A DNA stretch of 64,000 nucleotides. Origin: Flammeovirgaceae bacterium UBA2371. Lineage in GTDB: Bacteria; Bacteroidota; Bacteroidia; Cytophagales; Cyclobacteriaceae. Of the stretch, positions 61,453 through 64,000 are shown in pieces. The position numbers and the translations under genes are program-made. Under the pieces are notes generated by a model that saw nothing but the letters and a program-made list of their open reading frames with translations, had not been told where the DNA came from and did not search any database. Within the stretch, counting starts at the first letter, position 1. Every line of letters begins with the position of its first letter. Location: contig DDTF01000018.1 in assembly GCA_002345965.1 (NCBI GenBank), positions 201 through 64,200 on the forward strand. Direction: 5' to 3'.

Positions 61453-62070
61453 TCAATTCACATTAATATCAAATTCCACATCCAGATCTGTTTCACCTAC
61501 TTCCACATCAGACACGGTGGTTTTTAAATCTGGCTGGTGCTTTAATATCACACGGAATTTTCCTGCTGCTGCAGATCCGGTTGTCCAACTGGTAACAATA
61601 CCAATGGGCAAGGCATTGACATCCTCATCTTGATAATTGACAGCATCCGATCTTTTGTCAACATTTCCATCTCCAGTAGGGTCAGAAAACACATTACCCG
61701 TCCAGGCATAAAAGAACATGTGCTCGTCCCCTTCCTCTTCTACTTCTTCAGTAATGTCATATTCCGCAGAATTCTTTTCAGCCAACTCATTGATCAAGGA
61801 AAGAGTAAGGCTGTATGTTGTACCCGATTTCAAATTAATTGCTCCATCAACCTTAATGTCTTGAACACCCTCACCATCCGGATCAGAAGCCGTTGCTATG
61901 ACTACATCTCCTCCACCTGCAGGAGTAAAAGTGAGCGTTACTTTGGTTATAAGTTCAGGTGTATCCTCCTTTTGTGGGTCGTTGGATTCGCACGAACTTA
62001 AATTCAAAAGTGCAACACCTATAATTGCGAATTGTAAATATTTAAAAGTAGAGTTAAGTAAATTTTTCAT
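61453..62070 (-). CDS. Acidic lipoprotein next to a TonB-dependent receptor
   Basis: A 205-aa lipoprotein (signal ending LLNLSSC, lipobox). The mature part is beta-rich and acidic, with Asp/Glu clusters (DPDGEGVQDIKVDG, EEVEEEGDEHMFFY, FSDPTGDGNVDKRSD, VEVGETDLDVEFDI). Several DxDxDG-like loops suggest divalent-ion binding. I recall similar small lipoproteins paired with TonB receptors in Bacteroidota, without an assigned function. It follows the receptor gene by 59 bases on the same strand and may form a surface partner of the receptor. Confidence 0.65.
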   Translation of the reverse strand: MKNLLNSTFKYLQFAIIGVALLNLSSCESNDPQKEDTPELITKVTLTFTPAGGGDVVIATASDPDGEGVQDIKVDGAINLKSGTTYSLTLSLINELAEKNSAEYDITEEVEEEGDEHMFFYAWTGNVFSDPTGDGNVDKRSDAVNYQDEDVNALPIGIVTSWTTGSAAAGKFRVILKHQPDLKTTVSDVEVGETDLDVEFDINVN

Positions 62071-62129
62071 TTTCTATTTTTTTTATTTTCGCCAATCCTT
62101 CGACCAGCATTTGGTTTAAAATTTTAAAA

Positions 62130-64000
62130 TCAAAAAACACATTTAAGGGAAACTGTAAAGTTGCTTCCCAATTCATCCGCATAATACCGGAACCGATTTG
62201 TGTACTCCCTATAGGATGTATTCAACAAGTTTTCAGCAGCCACCCTTACGTCATAATGCACCTTTTCCCTGTTGATAGAAAAGCCGGTGCTTAGGTTTAC
62301 TAATGCATAGGCTTCAGGAGCATCCATAAAATCAAATATCCGATTGTCTCCGGCAAACAAATTCACATTCTGATCGGCCGCATCCTTAATTTGACGTGGA
62401 GTAATCACACGAGGCGTTCTGTTCTGCCTGGAAACGTACTTGACCTTAGACTCTACAAAGAATCTTTTTAATTTAAATTGATTAGGCTCTTCAAAACGAA
62501 TTGCTACTTCATATTTATTGGAGGGTATAAAAACCAGCACATCATTGTTCGTTACATCTGATGCTCTTATCAAAGAGACCTGAGGAGTAACTTTAACTTG
62601 TTTACTGACATTCCACACAGCCATCAAATCTGCACCAACAAACAAAGCATCCGTTTGGGTGTACCTGAAATATGGGTAAGTGCCTCTCAGGTTTTGAGTA
62701 ATTCCCATTGGTTTCAAATAAATATAGTTGAATATGTAATTGGCAAATCCGCTTACTTCCATCTGGAAATTTTTCCATTGATGCTTGTAGGTACTCACCC
62801 CTTTGATCGCCCTCTCTATTTTGAATGAAACATCATTGATGTTCATTACCTCATTGGTTGTATCATTGAGAAGCAGGCCATATTCAATAGCTGCTGCACT
62901 TTGATGGGTACCCAAACTGTACAGCTCAGCCACGTGAGGAGGCCTCCAGGAGGTGCTCAGGTTAAGAGCAAGTGATTGATTGGGGTCTATCTTTCTGGTG
63001 ACGCCTGCCGTCAAACTTACATTGGCAAAAGTTAGGGATTCGTTGTAAGCCGAATTCTTAAAGTCAAACCCTTTCGCGTTGTAATAGCGGTAGTCATACC
63101 GCGCTCCAACGTCCATAACCCAACTGTCGCGAATAAACTTGGCCACACCAAAAGCACCTCCTGAAAAATTGATGTAGTTAGGAATAAATGCAATTCGCTG
63201 TGTGCCAAAAACGTTGTTATTATTTTGATACATGCTATTCATTCCAACACACAAACTATTAAAAGCATTGTGAGGTGTCTCCCATTCAACTTCCATTGTG
63301 TGTGTATTCAATTGCAAATCAATACTGGGGACTCCTGCAAGGTTGCCTTTTCGGATATCATATTCTTTTCTATTGTTATTCTGAAATCCGTATTGCACCC
63401 TCCAGTCTCCATTTTCAGTCTGCATGTGACCACTCAGCTTCACCAGGTTGTGACTTACGTTTTGACTTGGCGCGTCAATGTTATAACTAAACTGACCTGT
63501 TGATTGAGGAGGTTCTCGTTCCATAGCCGCAATCAGATCATCGAGGTTGCCAATGGCTGTACCTTTTAAGATTCCCAGGTCGGTGCTAAAATGACTGACA
63601 AAGACTTCAAACCCTTTCTTTTCTTCATGATAGCCCAATGCACCCGAAAAATTCAATTCTTTCACCCCGGTATTGGTAAGCGAATAATCCGGTGTATGAA
63701 AATCCCCAGTACGCTTTCCGGTGCCTTGCAATCGCCATCCCCAACCATCGTGATTGTTAATCCCTCCTTCTAATAGGGCAGAAACAGTACCCGATCTTCC
63801 ATTACTTTGTCCTACAAAATTGAACATGCCCCCAAGACCCGGAGATTCCGGCAGTTCAGCAGGGTTAACAATGATCACGCCACCCAGTGCATCTGTGCCA
63901 TATTTAATGGAGGATGCATCCTTTACTACAACAATATTAGAAGCAATAAAAGGATCTATCTCAGGTGCATGTTCCGCGCCCCATTGTTGTCCCTCTTGTC
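62130..64000 (-). CDS. TonB-dependent receptor (5' part outside window)
   Basis: At least 623 codons of a TonB-dependent outer-membrane receptor, open at the right window edge, so its start, signal peptide and TonB box lie outside the window. The plug domain includes EHAPEIDPFIASNIVVVKDA, then SSIKYGTDALGGVIIVNP, the standard plug consensus. The barrel follows, ending in NFTVSLKCVF with the terminal Phe used for Bam recognition. The ATG at 63878 is internal to the plug and not a true start. With the adjacent acidic lipoprotein it may import a metal or siderophore, which is inference. Confidence 0.88.
   Translation of the reverse strand, partial: QEGQQWGAEHAPEIDPFIASNIVVVKDASSIKYGTDALGGVIIVNPAELPESPGLGGMFNFVGQSNGRSGTVSALLEGGINNHDGWGWRLQGTGKRTGDFHTPDYSLTNTGVKELNFSGALGYHEEKKGFEVFVSHFSTDLGILKGTAIGNLDDLIAAMEREPPQSTGQFSYNIDAPSQNVSHNLVKLSGHMQTENGDWRVQYGFQNNNRKEYDIRKGNLAGVPSIDLQLNTHTMEVEWETPHNAFNSLCVGMNSMYQNNNNVFGTQRIAFIPNYINFSGGAFGVAKFIRDSWVMDVGARYDYRYYNAKGFDFKNSAYNESLTFANVSLTAGVTRKIDPNQSLALNLSTSWRPPHVAELYSLGTHQSAAAIEYGLLLNDTTNEVMNINDVSFKIERAIKGVSTYKHQWKNFQMEVSGFANYIFNYIYLKPMGITQNLRGTYPYFRYTQTDALFVGADLMAVWNVSKQVKVTPQVSLIRASDVTNNDVLVFIPSNKYEVAIRFEEPNQFKLKRFFVESKVKYVSRQNRTPRVITPRQIKDAADQNVNLFAGDNRIFDFMDAPEAYALVNLSTGFSINREKVHYDVRVAAENLLNTSYREYTNRFRYYADELGSNFTVSLKCVF

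Overview
The window looks like the chromosome of a Bacteroidota bacterium, most probably order Cytophagales (inference). Evidence: a gldKLMN/porP type IX secretion (T9SS) and gliding locus, a SprE/PorW-like lipoprotein, a Bacteroidota-style ATP synthase operon whose a-subunit has a long N-terminal extension and which lacks the beta and epsilon genes, many lipobox lipoproteins, TonB-receptor logic, frequent TTG/GTG starts, few Shine-Dalgarno sequences, and several copies of the Bacteroidota -7 promoter element TAnnTTTG. Two of these have a TTG exactly 19 bases upstream (guaB and tRNA-Gly). I see no insertion sequence, phage, CRISPR array or rRNA. The window is almost entirely core and housekeeping genes, with no gene-free stretch above 300 bases.

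Layout. 1-1.5 kb: minus-strand nucleotide-sugar genes (a 3'-truncated UDP-sugar 6-dehydrogenase and a UDP-glucuronate 4-epimerase). 1.6-7.1 kb: a Wzz-like protein leading into a cytochrome c maturation operon ccmB-C-D-E-F, whose CcmE carries the rarer CxxxY heme site. 7.1-15.7 kb: eight minus-strand genes: RsbU-like phosphatase, STAS protein, RsbW-like kinase, thiol-disulfide lipoprotein, three periplasmic parvulin/SurA-type proteins, MoxR ATPase. 15.7-24.9 kb: guaB, RlpA-SPOR, thioredoxin, flavin amine oxidase, NadR-like kinase, MFS exporter, penicillin acylase, and a DUF2892 protein with a possible 31-aa membrane peptide in front. 24.9-30.8 kb: two minus-strand operons (PAS kinase/GNAT/VTT membrane protein, and UbiA-like/methyltransferase/DJ-1 lipoprotein).

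30.8-37.9 kb: a minus-strand run of M23 peptidase, bactofilin, AtpZ-like and small membrane protein, then atpB-E-F-H-A-G, with atpE set off by RNA hairpins on both sides. 37.9-44.6 kb: plus-strand SprE/PorW-like lipoprotein, class A penicillin-binding protein, UvrC. 44.6-52.3 kb: minus-strand DUF4271, hemD, porP, gldK-L-M-N. 52.4-54 kb: hemW and a small acidic helical protein. 54-58.6 kb: uvrA and a LytS/LytTR two-component pair. 58.7-61.1 kb: a secreted WD40-caspase protein. 61.2-61.4 kb: tRNA-Gly(GCC) and tRNA-Leu(UAA). 61.5-64 kb: an acidic lipoprotein and the C-terminal part of a TonB-dependent receptor, open at the window end.

Much of the content concerns the cell envelope: outer-membrane chaperones, peptidoglycan enzymes, T9SS, cytochrome c and heme synthesis. 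I did not find a convincing undescribed system. The points most worth a second look are the caspase-WD40 protein, the partner-switch genes joined to parvulin chaperones, the hairpins around atpE, the structured RNA after guaB, the overlapping hairpins before trxA, and the terminator-like hairpin two bases before tRNA-Leu.
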